From Desulfospira joergensenii DSM 10085 (GTDB taxonomy: Bacteria > Desulfobacterota > Desulfobacteria > Desulfobacterales > Desulfobacteraceae), in assembly GCF_000420085.1 (NCBI RefSeq), contig NZ_ATUG01000001.1, positions 1,635,223-1,699,222 on the forward strand: 64,000 bases of DNA. The letters are read 5' to 3'. The notes beneath the pieces are model-generated. The model was not told the DNA's origin, searched no databases, and saw nothing but the letters and a program-made list of their open reading frames with translations. Position numbers and translations under genes: made by a program. Positions within the stretch are counted from its first letter, which is position 1, and each line of letters starts with the position of its first letter. Positions 18,554-27,284 of this stretch are shown one piece after another.

Positions 18554-19282
18554 ATGATCTATCACCGGAGAAACAGCCAGGTTTCCTACGGGGAAGCCAT
18601 CGGCATCCTTCTCCTGGATTCTCCCATTCCCTTTATCCCCGGGGATGTGGCCAATGCAACCTCCTACGATTTCCCGGTGCGGTTCAAAAAGGTGGAGGGA
18701 TTCACCGTTGAAAAGGCCCTGGCCAAGGATCCGGGGATCTATCCCTTTTTGCTGGCCGCGGCCCTTGACCTTGAGGCCAACGGGGTCAGGGCCGTGACCG
18801 GAGACTGCGGGTTCATGGCCCTGCACCAGGAAAAGCTCAAACAGGAACTTACCATCCCCGTATTTTTATCCTCCCTGCTCCAGATCCCTTTTATGCGCCT
18901 TCTGCTGCCCGAATCGGCCAAGATAGGAATTCTCACGGCCAGCGCCCAGAGCCTGACCCCTGATTTTTTAGAAGAGATCTCCATTGCCCCGGGGGAAGAT
19001 CTGAAGATCCGGGGCCTTGAAACCTGTCCGGAATTCAGCTCGGCCGTCCTGGAGGAAAAAGGCAGCCTGGATCCCGGAAAAATTCAAAAAGAGGTGACCG
19101 CCGCGGCCCTTGACCTTGCCCGGGACAGGCAGGTAAAGGCCATCCTTCTGGAATGCAGCGTCCTGCCCCCCTATGCGGCTACCGTGCATGAAGCCACCGG
19201 CCTGCCTGTATTCGACTATGCCACCATGATCAACACGATGTTTTCTGCCCTGGTCCCCCGGACCTATGACGGGTATATGTAA
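18554..19282 (+). CDS. Aspartate/glutamate racemase superfamily protein
   Basis: This 242-residue cytoplasmic protein belongs to the Asp/Glu/hydantoin racemase fold, recognised by two catalytic-type cysteines in similar halves: VRAVTGDCGFMALH and KAILLECSVLPPYA. The start follows CAAGGAGG. It occupies the place where eutA, another member of this superfamily, lies in rhizobial ectoine operons, but I cannot confirm it is EutA itself. It may set the stereochemistry of a diaminobutyrate-type intermediate. Confidence 0.82.
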   Translation: MIYHRRNSQVSYGEAIGILLLDSPIPFIPGDVANATSYDFPVRFKKVEGFTVEKALAKDPGIYPFLLAAALDLEANGVRAVTGDCGFMALHQEKLKQELTIPVFLSSLLQIPFMRLLLPESAKIGILTASAQSLTPDFLEEISIAPGEDLKIRGLETCPEFSSAVLEEKGSLDPGKIQKEVTAAALDLARDRQVKAILLECSVLPPYAATVHEATGLPVFDYATMINTMFSALVPRTYDGYM

Positions 19283-19291
19283 GGAGGAATT

Positions 19292-20275
19292 ATGGGTGTA
19301 CTCATTCTCACGGAAAAAGATTTGCGGACCATTTTGGACATCGACATTCCCTCAATTGATGCCGTTGAAAAGGCCTTTGCATGGCTTTCGGCGGGACAGG
19401 TTTCCATGCCCCCCATCATGCATATTGAAATCCCGGAGCATGGGGGGGATGTGGACATCAAAAGCGCCTACGTAAAGGGTCTGGACCGGTTTGCCGTGAA
19501 GATCGGAGCCGGGTTCTTTAAGAATGCCCGGCTGGGACTTCCCTCTTCCCCGGCCATGATGGTGGTGATCAGCGCAAAAACCGGAATGGCCGAGGCCGTG
19601 CTCCTGGACAATGCCTATCTTACCGATGTGAGGACGGCGGCGGCAGGGGCGGTGGCCGCCCGGTACCTGGCCCCTGAAACCGTGACCTGTGCCGGCGTTG
19701 TGGGTGCCGGGGCCCAGGGAAGATACCAGATCACGGCCCTGGCACAGGTCAGGCAGTTTGACCGGGTCCTGGTCTATGACCGGGAAAGGTCCCTGGCGGA
19801 TCAATACGCCGAAGACATGACCCGGATGCTGAAGGTCCCGGTTGCTGTGGCCGGAGATGTCGGGGAACTGGTGGCCCAGAGCCAGGCAGTCATCACCTGC
19901 ACCCCCTCAAAAATTCCCTATATGGATCCCGACTTTCTCCACCCGGGTCTTCATATCACGGCCATGGGAGGCGACCTGCCTGAAAAGCAGGAAATCATGC
20001 CGAAGGTTTTCTTGAAAGCCGACATCATCGCCTGCGATGTCAGGGCCCAGAGCTTTTCCGTGGGAGAGCTGTACAATACCCGGAAGGCCGGCATTGACCT
20101 TGACGCCACCCGGGTCCTGGAACTGGGAGAGATTGTTTCGGGCAAGGCCGAGGGGAGGCAGGCCGAGGACCAGATCAGCATCTGCGATCTGTCCGGCACC
20201 GGTGTCCAGGATACGGCCATTGCCGATTTTGCCCTGACCCGGGCCCAGGGGCTGGGCACCCGGATCCAAGAATAG
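19292..20275 (+). CDS. eutC: EutC, ornithine cyclodeaminase/mu-crystallin family
   Basis: This 327-residue NAD(P)-dependent protein has the Rossmann motif GVVGAGAQGRYQITAL at about residue 130, the substrate region AVKIGAGFFKNARLGLPSS, LTDVRTAAAGAVAARYLAP, and ITAMGGDLPEKQEI. These match ornithine cyclodeaminase-family EutC of ectoine clusters. The ATG follows AAGGAGGAATT. It lies after eutB, eutD and the racemase gene, as in known clusters, and precedes a palindrome and the formate dehydrogenase. Confidence 0.83.
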   Translation: MGVLILTEKDLRTILDIDIPSIDAVEKAFAWLSAGQVSMPPIMHIEIPEHGGDVDIKSAYVKGLDRFAVKIGAGFFKNARLGLPSSPAMMVVISAKTGMAEAVLLDNAYLTDVRTAAAGAVAARYLAPETVTCAGVVGAGAQGRYQITALAQVRQFDRVLVYDRERSLADQYAEDMTRMLKVPVAVAGDVGELVAQSQAVITCTPSKIPYMDPDFLHPGLHITAMGGDLPEKQEIMPKVFLKADIIACDVRAQSFSVGELYNTRKAGIDLDATRVLELGEIVSGKAEGRQAEDQISICDLSGTGVQDTAIADFALTRAQGLGTRIQE

Positions 20276-20310
20276 GCAAAATAAAAACCGATTGAAAAAC
20301 AAGGATGTTT

Positions 20311-20338
20311 TCCGCTATGTCAATATTGACATAGCGGA
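20311..20338. promoter_or_regulatory. Perfect 28-bp palindrome, probable operator upstream of fdhA
   Basis: The half-site TCCGCTATGTCAAT is followed with no spacer by its exact complement, centred between 20324 and 20325. There is no loop and no T-run, which argues against a terminator. A TTGACA (20326-20331) lies inside the right half, 17 bases before TATCCA (20349-20354), a weak -10. A dimeric regulator bound here would block or tune fdhA transcription. Confidence 0.55.
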
Positions 20339-20397
20339 TCTGCCATGATATCCATCTCCTATTTTGGATGATTCGACTTTCTAATGAGGAGACAGAT

Positions 20398-23160
20398 ATG
20401 GCGTCCATTAAAATTGATACCCGTACCCTTGAATTCCAGACCGGCCAGACCCTTCTTGAAGTCTGCCAGGCCCATTCCATACACATTCCCACCCTCTGCT
20501 TTCTTAAGGGAACCAGCCCCACCGGCACCTGCAACGTCTGCCTGGTGGAGGACGAGGCCGACGGCAGTCTGGTCCCGGCCTGCTCCACCCCGGCCCAGGA
20601 CAATATGAAGATCCGGACCGATTCCCCCGGGGTCATCCAGGGCCGGCAAAAATCCATTGAGGCCCTGGTGGCCTCGGGAAACCACAATTGCGGAGTGGCC
20701 GGAAAGATGAAAACCAGCTTTTCCGATTTCCAGATGGATGCCGGAAAAGTGGAAACTTCCTTTGATCTCTGCCCTTCCTGGGGGGATTGCCGGCTCCAGG
20801 ATCTGGCCTATGAATACCAGGCCCGGGTGGAGATCTTTGATACGGCCTGGAAGGATGAGATGCCCCGTATGGCCAATCCCATGATCATCCGGGATTTTTC
20901 CCGGTGCATCCGGTGCGGCCGGTGCGTCAAGGCCTGCACCGAAATCCAGGTAAACAACGCCATTGCCATGGAAACCCAAAACGGAAAGGAAACCGTGGTC
21001 ACCACCCGGGGAAATACCTTGGAAGAATCGGAGTGCGTTTTCTGCGGGGAATGCATCCAGGCCTGCCCGGTGGGGGCTCTCACGGAAAAAAAGCCGGGCA
21101 AAGAATGGCGGCCCTGGGATGCGGAAACCATTCGGACCACCTGCCCCTACTGCGGGGTGGGGTGCCAGCAGATCCTCCATGTCAAGGAGGGGAAAATCCT
21201 CAAGGTCACCGGTGCCGAGGACGGGGCGCCCAATTACGGCCGGCTCTGCGTCAAGGGCAGGTTCGGATATGATTTCATCTATTCCGGGGAGAGGATCAAA
21301 CGACCGGTCATCCGGGAAAAGGACGGGTTCCGGGAGGTCTCCTGGGACGAAGCCCTGGACTATACGGCCGACCGCCTGAAAAAGATCATCCGGGAATCCG
21401 GGCCCGATGCCCTGGCCGGGGTCAGCTGCGCCAGGTCCATCAACGAGGATTCCTATCAAATGCAGAAATTGTTCCGGGCCGTGTTCAAGACCAACAATAT
21501 CGACCATTGTGCCCGCACTTGACATGCGCCGACTGTCGCAGGTCTTGCGGCTTCTTTCGGTTCCGGCGCCATGACAAACTCCTTTGGGGAATTCTCAAAG
21601 GCCAAGCTCTTTTTCGTGATCGGATCAAACATGACCGAGGCCCATCCCGTGGCCGCCACCTACCTGAAAAATGCGGTGCAGAACGGGGCCAGGCTCATTG
21701 TTGTAGATCCCAGACGCCATAAACTGGCGGATTTTGCCGATATCCACCTGGGTCTCAAGGTGGGATCGGACATTGCCCTGCTCAACGGGCTCATGCATGT
21801 GATCATCAAAGAGGGTTTATACGATAAAGACTTCATCGAAAACCATACCGAGGACTTTCAAAAACTCAAGGCCGTAACCGATACCTATCCTCCGGAACGG
21901 GCCGCTGAGATCTCCGGGGTCCCGGAAGAAAAGATTATTGAAACGGCAAGGTTCCTGGCCGGCATCAAACCGGCCATGGCCTGTTATACCCTGGGGATCA
22001 CCGAGCATACCTGCGGCCGGAACAACGTGGTTTCCGTGGCCAATCTCCAGATGCTCCTGGGCAATATGGGCGTGGAATGCGGGGGGGTCAATCCCCTGCG
22101 GGGGCAGAACAATGTCCAGGGAGCCTGCGACATGGGGGCTCTGCCCAATGTCTTTCCCGGATACCAGGCCGTGATCGATCCCAAGGCAAGGGAAAAATTC
22201 GAGGCTGCCTGGGGGGTTACGGATCTGGCCGATAAAAACGGACTCATGATCCCCCAGATGATGGAGGGGCTGATAGACAAAAAGGTCCGGGCCTTTTACA
22301 TCTTCGGCGAAAACATGGCCAATACCGAGCCGGACATCCGTAAGGTGGAGCACGAACTGGCCTCGGCTGAGTTCCTGATCTGCCAGGACATCTTTTTCAA
22401 TGAAACCACGAAATTCGCCCATGTGGTCTTCCCGGCCGCGGCCTGGAGCGAGAATGACGGCACCTTTACCAACAGCGAACGCCGGGTCAGCCGGGTCAGG
22501 ACGGCCAGCCCCCCGCCCGGGGAGGCCAAGCCCAATTGGTGGATCTTCAGGGAGCTTGCCAAGCGCTTTGGAGCGGAATGGGAGTCTGACAGCGCCCGGG
22601 AAATCTGGGACAATGAGATCTCGGTCCTGGCCCCCAGCCTGGGCGGCATAAAATACAATAGAATCGAGCAGGACGGCCTCCAATGGCCCTGCCCCAGCGA
22701 AACCCATCCGGGAACGGGATTCCTGCATACCAACGGCCAGTTCACAAGGGGCAAAGGCCAGTTCCTCCCTGCCGAATGGACCCCGCCTGCAGAGGTGGCA
22801 GACGAACAATATCCCCTGGTCCTGAGCACGGGAAGGCGCCTCTACCACTACCACACCCGGACCCAGACCGGCCGGTGCAAAGGGCTCAACGACCTGCTGG
22901 GAGAGGAGACCGCCGACATCTCCCCTGTGGATGCAAAAGATCTTGATATTGTACATGGAGAAACCGTCCGGGTCCTTTCCCGGCGGGGAGAGGTCCTGGT
23001 CAAGGCCAATGTATCGGAACGGATTCCCAGGGGCATGGTCTGGATGGCTTTCCATTTCCGGGAGAACAACTCCAACTGGCTGACCAATCCGGCCTTTGAT
23101 CCCATCACCCTGACCGCCGAGTACAAGGCCTGCGCCGTCAGAATCGAAAAACAGGCCTGA
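20398..23160 (+). CDS. fdhA: Selenocysteine-containing formate dehydrogenase, catalytic subunit
   Basis: This 920-residue Mo/W-bis-MGD enzyme oxidises formate to CO2 or the reverse. The in-frame TGA at 21520-21522 encodes selenocysteine at residue 375, in DHCART-Sec-HAPTVAGL, the conserved FDH active-site motif; the frame continues to 23160. The N-terminus has a [2Fe-2S] domain (Cys 34, 45, 48, 62), a His-Cys region, then two ferredoxin clusters (CIRCGRCVKAC, CVFCGECIQAC) and the MopB cluster CPYCGVGC. This is the architecture of soluble electron-transfer-linked FDH. No NADH- or hydrogenase-type partner subunit lies next to it. Start ATG 20398 follows GAGGAG. Confidence 0.95.
21520..21560 (+). 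promoter_or_regulatory. Bacterial SECIS element for selenocysteine insertion
   Basis: Immediately 3' of the TGA an apical stem CGCA (21537-21540) and TGCG (21546-21549) encloses the loop GGTCT, the SelB-binding loop sequence of E. coli fdhF. A lower stem CCGA/TCGG extends it. Position and loop identity support a functional SECIS. Confidence 0.85.
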
Positions 23161-23179
23161 CAGGATTTCCCAACAAAAA

Positions 23180-23210
23180 GGGCTTTCCAGGGATCATCCC
23201 TGGAAAGCCC
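23180..23210. terminator. Bidirectional terminator between fdhA and the 69-residue membrane protein gene
   Basis: GGGCTTTCCAGGGA (23180-23193) pairs perfectly with TCCCTGGAAAGCCC (23197-23210) around a 3-base loop. An A-run precedes it, giving U-rich ends for minus-strand transcripts, and TATT follows. It lies between two convergent genes. Confidence 0.8.
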
Positions 23211-23237
23211 TATTCCTGAAAAGATATATCTTAAGGC

Positions 23238-23447
23238 TTAGTGCGCTGAAAGATCTATTTCACACTGGTCATTGAGATGGACGCCGAAAAAATAGAGTGA
23301 AAGGGCCGATACCGGCAGGGCCAGGACCAGGCCGAAACCCGGAACAATGGTAAAGCCGGATACGGCAAAGCCGATGGTGGCGATCAGCATCAAAACGGCC
23401 AGCATGTTTTTGGATACCTTTTGGAGAACACATCGATTGAATTTCAT
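23238..23447 (-). CDS. Small two-helix membrane protein
   Basis: I do not recognise the family. The 69-residue protein begins at ATG 23447 after a good AAAAGGAGGAATC site. Two hydrophobic stretches (LAVLMLIATIGFAVSGFTIV and FGLVLALPVSALSLYFFG) suggest two membrane helices with short basic N- and acidic C-ends. It converges with fdhA and shares its terminator. Confidence 0.65.
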   Translation of the reverse strand: MKFNRCVLQKVSKNMLAVLMLIATIGFAVSGFTIVPGFGLVLALPVSALSLYFFGVHLNDQCEIDLSAH

Positions 23448-23729
23448 GATTCCTCCTTTTATCGTCTGGCATTTTCAAAACAGCCGTAGGGATCATACAT
23501 TACGTGCTGTGATATGTATAAAATAAGGACGATCCTGAAAATTACAAGATAGTGCCGGATGAAGAAGGGGAGAATCCTGCCGCAGAGGGACCTCTGATCT
23601 GAAAAAGAAAAAACGACCATTGACTTTTCATTGTGTACTGGCCAGTTTCTAATATAAATGGACTTTTTATGCCGGGCATGAAATTTTTAAATCCCAGGAT
23701 TTTTTTACCTCAAATCAGGGAGAGAACCC

Positions 23730-24089
23730 ATGCAATGTGACCGCTGCCAAGAGAATATAAAAAACAACGAAGAAAGAGACTTCCACGGCCAGACATTGTG
23801 CGAAGACTGCTATATGGTGGCCCTTTCACCTGCCAAAGCCTGTGATCCCTGGGCTGTGCACAGTGCGAAATCCTTTTCAGAGAAAAGCAAGCGCAAAATT
23901 GACCTTACCCAAACCCAGGCAAAGATACTCAAATTTTTAAAGGAAAGCAAAGGGGCGGAACCGGAAGTCATCTCGGACAGGATTCAGATCAGTCTGCCTG
24001 ACCTTGAAAGGGAAATCGCCACCCTTCGGCATATGGAAAAGGTGAGGGCAAAACTTCAAGAAGGGAAAAAAATCATCTGCTTATGGTAG
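23730..24089 (+). CDS. Zinc-finger plus winged-helix-like protein
   Basis: This 119-residue protein joins an N-terminal LIM-like zinc knuckle (MQCDRCQENI, then TLCEDCYMVAL) to a C-terminal helical segment resembling a winged helix (QAKILKFLKESKGAEPEVIS). It may bind nucleic acid or protein. The start follows AGGGAGAGAACCC. Function is unknown to me. Confidence 0.7.
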   Translation: MQCDRCQENIKNNEERDFHGQTLCEDCYMVALSPAKACDPWAVHSAKSFSEKSKRKIDLTQTQAKILKFLKESKGAEPEVISDRIQISLPDLEREIATLRHMEKVRAKLQEGKKIICLW

Positions 24090-24128
24090 AGCACTCCATG
24101 GGTTGTCCGCGGTCTTGTAAACGACAAA

Positions 24129-24173
24129 GGCAGGTCCTGAACCATGGCCTTATGGGTGATTTCAGGACCTGCC
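24129..24173. terminator. Hairpin terminator between convergent genes
   Basis: GGCAGGTCCTGAA (24129-24141) pairs with TTCAGGACCTGCC (24161-24173), a perfect 13-base stem with a 19-base loop, followed by TTGTTTATCTCTTTC on the plus strand. It lies just past both the zinc-finger gene and the small minus-strand ORF. Confidence 0.65.
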
Positions 24174-24177
24174 TTGT

Positions 24178-24300
24178 TTATCTCTTTCTCCCTTCGGTTG
24201 ATACCTTGGGGAGACGGAACTTCAGCCGTTCGGCTTTGGGACCGCCCTGGCCAGGTGACTTGAGACCCCGTTCGATCAGGGCCTCTTCCTTGTGTTTCAA
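24178..24300 (-). CDS. Putative 40-residue basic protein coupled to the K+ channel
   Basis: Read from TTG at 24300, which overlaps the channel stop in TTGA and follows AAGGAGAGC at good spacing. The frame runs 40 codons to TAA at 24178 and encodes a Lys/Arg-rich peptide (KHKEEALIERGLKSP at the start, STEGRKR at the end). A terminator hairpin begins right after the stop. The frame, spacing and terminator support a real small gene, but it is short and unsupported by homology. Confidence 0.45.
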   Translation of the reverse strand: MKHKEEALIERGLKSPGQGGPKAERLKFRLPKVSTEGRKR

Positions 24301-25148
24301 TTGCTCTCCTTCTCAGGATTGAGTCGTTCCGAACAGAACTTGCAGAACACGGCGTTTGCATCATGTCCATGGGCCATACAGGCCGGACAGGCCTGGGTGG
24401 AGATTTTTTTGTGACCGGCACGGCTCAATTCAGCCGTGACAATCCCTGTGGGAACCGCAATGATGGCATACCCCAGGATCATGATGAGCGATGCCAGGGC
24501 CTGGCCCAGGTTTGTTTTGGGGGAAATGTCCCCGTATCCCACGGTTGTCATGGTCACAATGGCCCAGTAGATACTCCTGGGAATGCTGGTAAATCCATTC
24601 CCGGCACCCTCAATCAGATACATGAGAGAGCCGAAGATAACCACCAGAGTGAGAATGGTCAGTAGAAAAATGGCGACCTTTCGCCGGCTTGCCAGAAGCG
24701 CCTGGATCAGTATGGAGGCCTCCCCCACATAGGGGGCCAGTTTCAGCACCCTGAACACCCTGAGCACCCGAAGGATTCTGATCACAATCATATACTGGCT
24801 GCCGGGAAGCATCAGGCTCAGATAGGTGGGCAATATGGCCAGAAGATCCACAATCCCAAGGAAGCTGATGGCGTATCGGCCCGGTTTCCTGACGCAGGAA
24901 AGGCGCAGAAGATACTCCAGGGTGAACAATAGGGTAAAGGTCCATTCCATCCAATGCAAAAAAATCCCGTACCGGACCTTAACCGCTGCCACACTGTCCA
25001 GCATGACCACCAGGACGCTGGAGAGAATGGACAGGATCAGGATTACATCAAACCATTTGCCGGCCCGGGTATCGGCCTCAAAGATGATCTCATGGAGCCT
25101 GTGCTGCATCCGGCGGAAATCAGTCTGTTTTTTGGGGTTAAGGATCAT
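24297..25148 (-). CDS. Voltage-gated potassium channel with C-terminal zinc ribbon
   Basis: This six-helix cation channel of the Kv-like ion transport family has 283 residues from ATG 25148. Its voltage sensor is RILRVLRVFRVLK (S4) and its filter is MTTVGYGD in the pore loop. The tail carries a short zinc-ribbon-like motif (CPACMAHGHDANAVFCKFC). The ATG overlaps the glpD stop in ATGA, implying translational coupling; a longer reading from 25205 is possible but would overlap glpD more. K+ selectivity is known for this filter; its physiological role beside glpD is not evident. Confidence 0.9.
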   Translation of the reverse strand: MILNPKKQTDFRRMQHRLHEIIFEADTRAGKWFDVILILSILSSVLVVMLDSVAAVKVRYGIFLHWMEWTFTLLFTLEYLLRLSCVRKPGRYAISFLGIVDLLAILPTYLSLMLPGSQYMIVIRILRVLRVFRVLKLAPYVGEASILIQALLASRRKVAIFLLTILTLVVIFGSLMYLIEGAGNGFTSIPRSIYWAIVTMTTVGYGDISPKTNLGQALASLIMILGYAIIAVPTGIVTAELSRAGHKKISTQACPACMAHGHDANAVFCKFCSERLNPEKESN

Positions 25149-26722
25149 TTTAGAATATACCCATCCGCCAGTGACCGGTATTGGGTGAGCTGGGACCGTA
25201 TCCACCCTTCATCCCGTTTGAGTTCCCGGGCCATGATCCGGGCCACCTCCGGGGCCATGGCCACGCTGGCCCTGGCATCCAGCAGGAGCATCCGGATTCG
25301 CCGGGACAGGACATCCTCTAAAGTTCTGGCCATCTCGTGGTGAACCGCCCAGACCACCTGGGCCCTTGTATACTCGTAATCCGGGTGGAGCCGTTTACCC
25401 AGGTCCGGATCCTCCTGAATAAGATCGTTGATGGATACCCGGTCGGCCCCGTAAAAATAATCCGGCAGATCAAAATTGATATTTTTAACATACCCATGGA
25501 TGGGCATGGTCTGGGTGACACATTTTTTTTCAGGAAACCCTCCCACCATCCAGGCCTTGTTCACGGTATCCTCGGCCATTTTCCGGTATGTGGTCCACTT
25601 GCCTCCGGTAATGGTGATCAGGCCGGACAGGGAAACCGTGAGCCGGTGGCTTCTGGATATTTCCTTGGTTTCATGGCTCTGACCGTCCAGTTGGGCTGCC
25701 AGGGGTCTGAGTCCGGCGAACACACTGAGCACATCCTCTTTTTTGGGATCCTTTTTAAGGTATTGGGCTGCGGTTTTGAGAATAAAATTAATCTCCTCGT
25801 CCAGAGGCCTGGGCTCCAGGCTGATCTTATCCGGTCCCAGGGGAGTGTCTGTGGTGCCCACCACCACTTTTCCATGCCAGGGCACCGCAAACAGGACCCG
25901 GCCGTCCGATGTCTTGGGGATCATGATGGCAGCGTCACCCTGGAGAAAGGACTTGTCCAGAACAAAATGAATGCCCTGGCTGGGCCTGACCAGGACAGGA
26001 GTATTTGGATCATCCATGGACAGAACATTATCCACAAAAACCCCTGTGGCATTGATAACCACCTTGGAGAGCAAGGTGTGGCACTCTCTGGACTCTGCAT
26101 CCACGGTCTCAACTCCGCAGACCATATTGTTTTTATCCTTGACCAGGCCTGTGACCGGCATATAGTTAAGGACCACAGCCCCGTTTTCAATTGCGGTCTG
26201 GGCCAGGTTGACCGCCAGTCTGGAGTCGTCAAACTGGCCGTCATAATAGATGACCCCTCCGTTCAGATGCGCCTCATCCAGATTCGGGATGGCCTTCAAT
26301 ACCGCTTCCCTGGAAATTTTCTCCGACGGCCCCAGGCCCAGCCGGCCTGCCATCATGTCATAGACCTTCATTCCGATATTGTAAAAAGGCCCTTCCCACC
26401 AGTCATAATTGGGAATGATAAAGGCCTGATTTTTCACAAGATGGGGGGCGTTCCTGCGCAGCAATCCCCTTTCGTGCAGGGCTTCCAGCACCAGGGAGAC
26501 GTCTCCCTGGGCAAGGTATCGAACTCCGCCATGGACCAATTTGGTGCTTCGGCTGGAGGTGCCTTTGGCAAAATCCGATTGCTCCAGAAGAAGGGTTTCA
26601 TACCCCCTGGATGATGCATCCAGAGCAATCCCAAGACCGGTTGCCCCTCCTCCGATGACAATGATGTCCCATTGCCTGCCCGGATCCTGCCTGATCTGGT
26701 TCAGCTGGAAATCGCGCTGCAT
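25145..26722 (-). CDS. glpD: FAD-dependent glycerol-3-phosphate dehydrogenase
   Basis: This 525-residue respiratory enzyme oxidises sn-glycerol 3-phosphate to dihydroxyacetone phosphate and passes electrons to quinone. The FAD-binding motif DIIVIGGGATGLGIALDA is at residues 19-36, followed by SSRSTKLVHGGVRYL, and the C-terminal DAO-type segment ends with the GlpD helical domain. The start follows AAGGAGAGTGGC. No glpK or glpF is adjacent; the K+ channel gene is coupled to its 3' end. Confidence 0.95.
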   Translation of the reverse strand: MQRDFQLNQIRQDPGRQWDIIVIGGGATGLGIALDASSRGYETLLLEQSDFAKGTSSRSTKLVHGGVRYLAQGDVSLVLEALHERGLLRRNAPHLVKNQAFIIPNYDWWEGPFYNIGMKVYDMMAGRLGLGPSEKISREAVLKAIPNLDEAHLNGGVIYYDGQFDDSRLAVNLAQTAIENGAVVLNYMPVTGLVKDKNNMVCGVETVDAESRECHTLLSKVVINATGVFVDNVLSMDDPNTPVLVRPSQGIHFVLDKSFLQGDAAIMIPKTSDGRVLFAVPWHGKVVVGTTDTPLGPDKISLEPRPLDEEINFILKTAAQYLKKDPKKEDVLSVFAGLRPLAAQLDGQSHETKEISRSHRLTVSLSGLITITGGKWTTYRKMAEDTVNKAWMVGGFPEKKCVTQTMPIHGYVKNINFDLPDYFYGADRVSINDLIQEDPDLGKRLHPDYEYTRAQVVWAVHHEMARTLEDVLSRRIRMLLLDARASVAMAPEVARIMARELKRDEGWIRSQLTQYRSLADGYILK

Positions 26723-26928
26723 GCCACTCTCCTTGCTGCTTTATTTTCGGGTTAAGGTGTTATCCATAGGCTGAGACAGCTGAAAATAACGGCAGTAATT
26801 TTGATAATATCAATAGAGCCTTAAATAGTTGAAAACATATGCCAATATACGTTGGTAAAAAATTCCGGTCAAGTATGCTCTTTTTATGAATTGCGCATCC
26901 CGGTTATGGCCGGCCAGTTATTTTTTTG

Positions 26929-27150
26929 AACCAAAATTTTGTATTGACCTTCCAAGAGAAGCCCGGAGATGTATTTGAGCCTGTCCGGGAGAGAATCAAA
27001 AATCTCGAATTCGCGGTTATGGTCCGGATTATCTTGCATATGCGCTGATCGATACGTGGGATCACCAGGATCTTATAACACTGGCAACAGAATCCATTGA
27101 AACATACAGAGAACTTCTGAATGCTCAGGTTCATATTTATATAATTGTGT
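26929..27150 (+). pseudogene. corA: Decayed CorA-type magnesium transporter remnant
   Basis: No open frame spans this piece, but translated fragments match CorA cytoplasmic-domain segments in order. LTFQEKPGDVFEPVRERIKN is in one frame from about 26941, then GYGPDYLAYALID is in another, then DHQDLITLATESIETYRELL follows with roughly 100 residues of CorA missing in between. The membrane helices and GMN motif are absent. It is a frameshifted, deleted relic; the flanks (26723-26928 and 27151-27284) show nothing else I can support. Confidence 0.7.
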
Positions 27151-27284
27151 CCCCTATTTCTGTTTCCAGGTTCCCTCTAAGCTGGGTCAAGCCGCTGGGC
27201 ATCCTCCGCGTTGATAAGTCAATTCACCTTCCGGGACAAAACCCTTTTTTCCAGGGTCCTGGTCCAGGATATTTTTGGCCGCGT

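Noticed and set aside
21523..23160. A separate formate dehydrogenase gene starting at about 21571
   Set aside because: The frame is continuous with the upstream part through a TGA in the conserved Sec motif, with a SECIS loop, so it is one gene.
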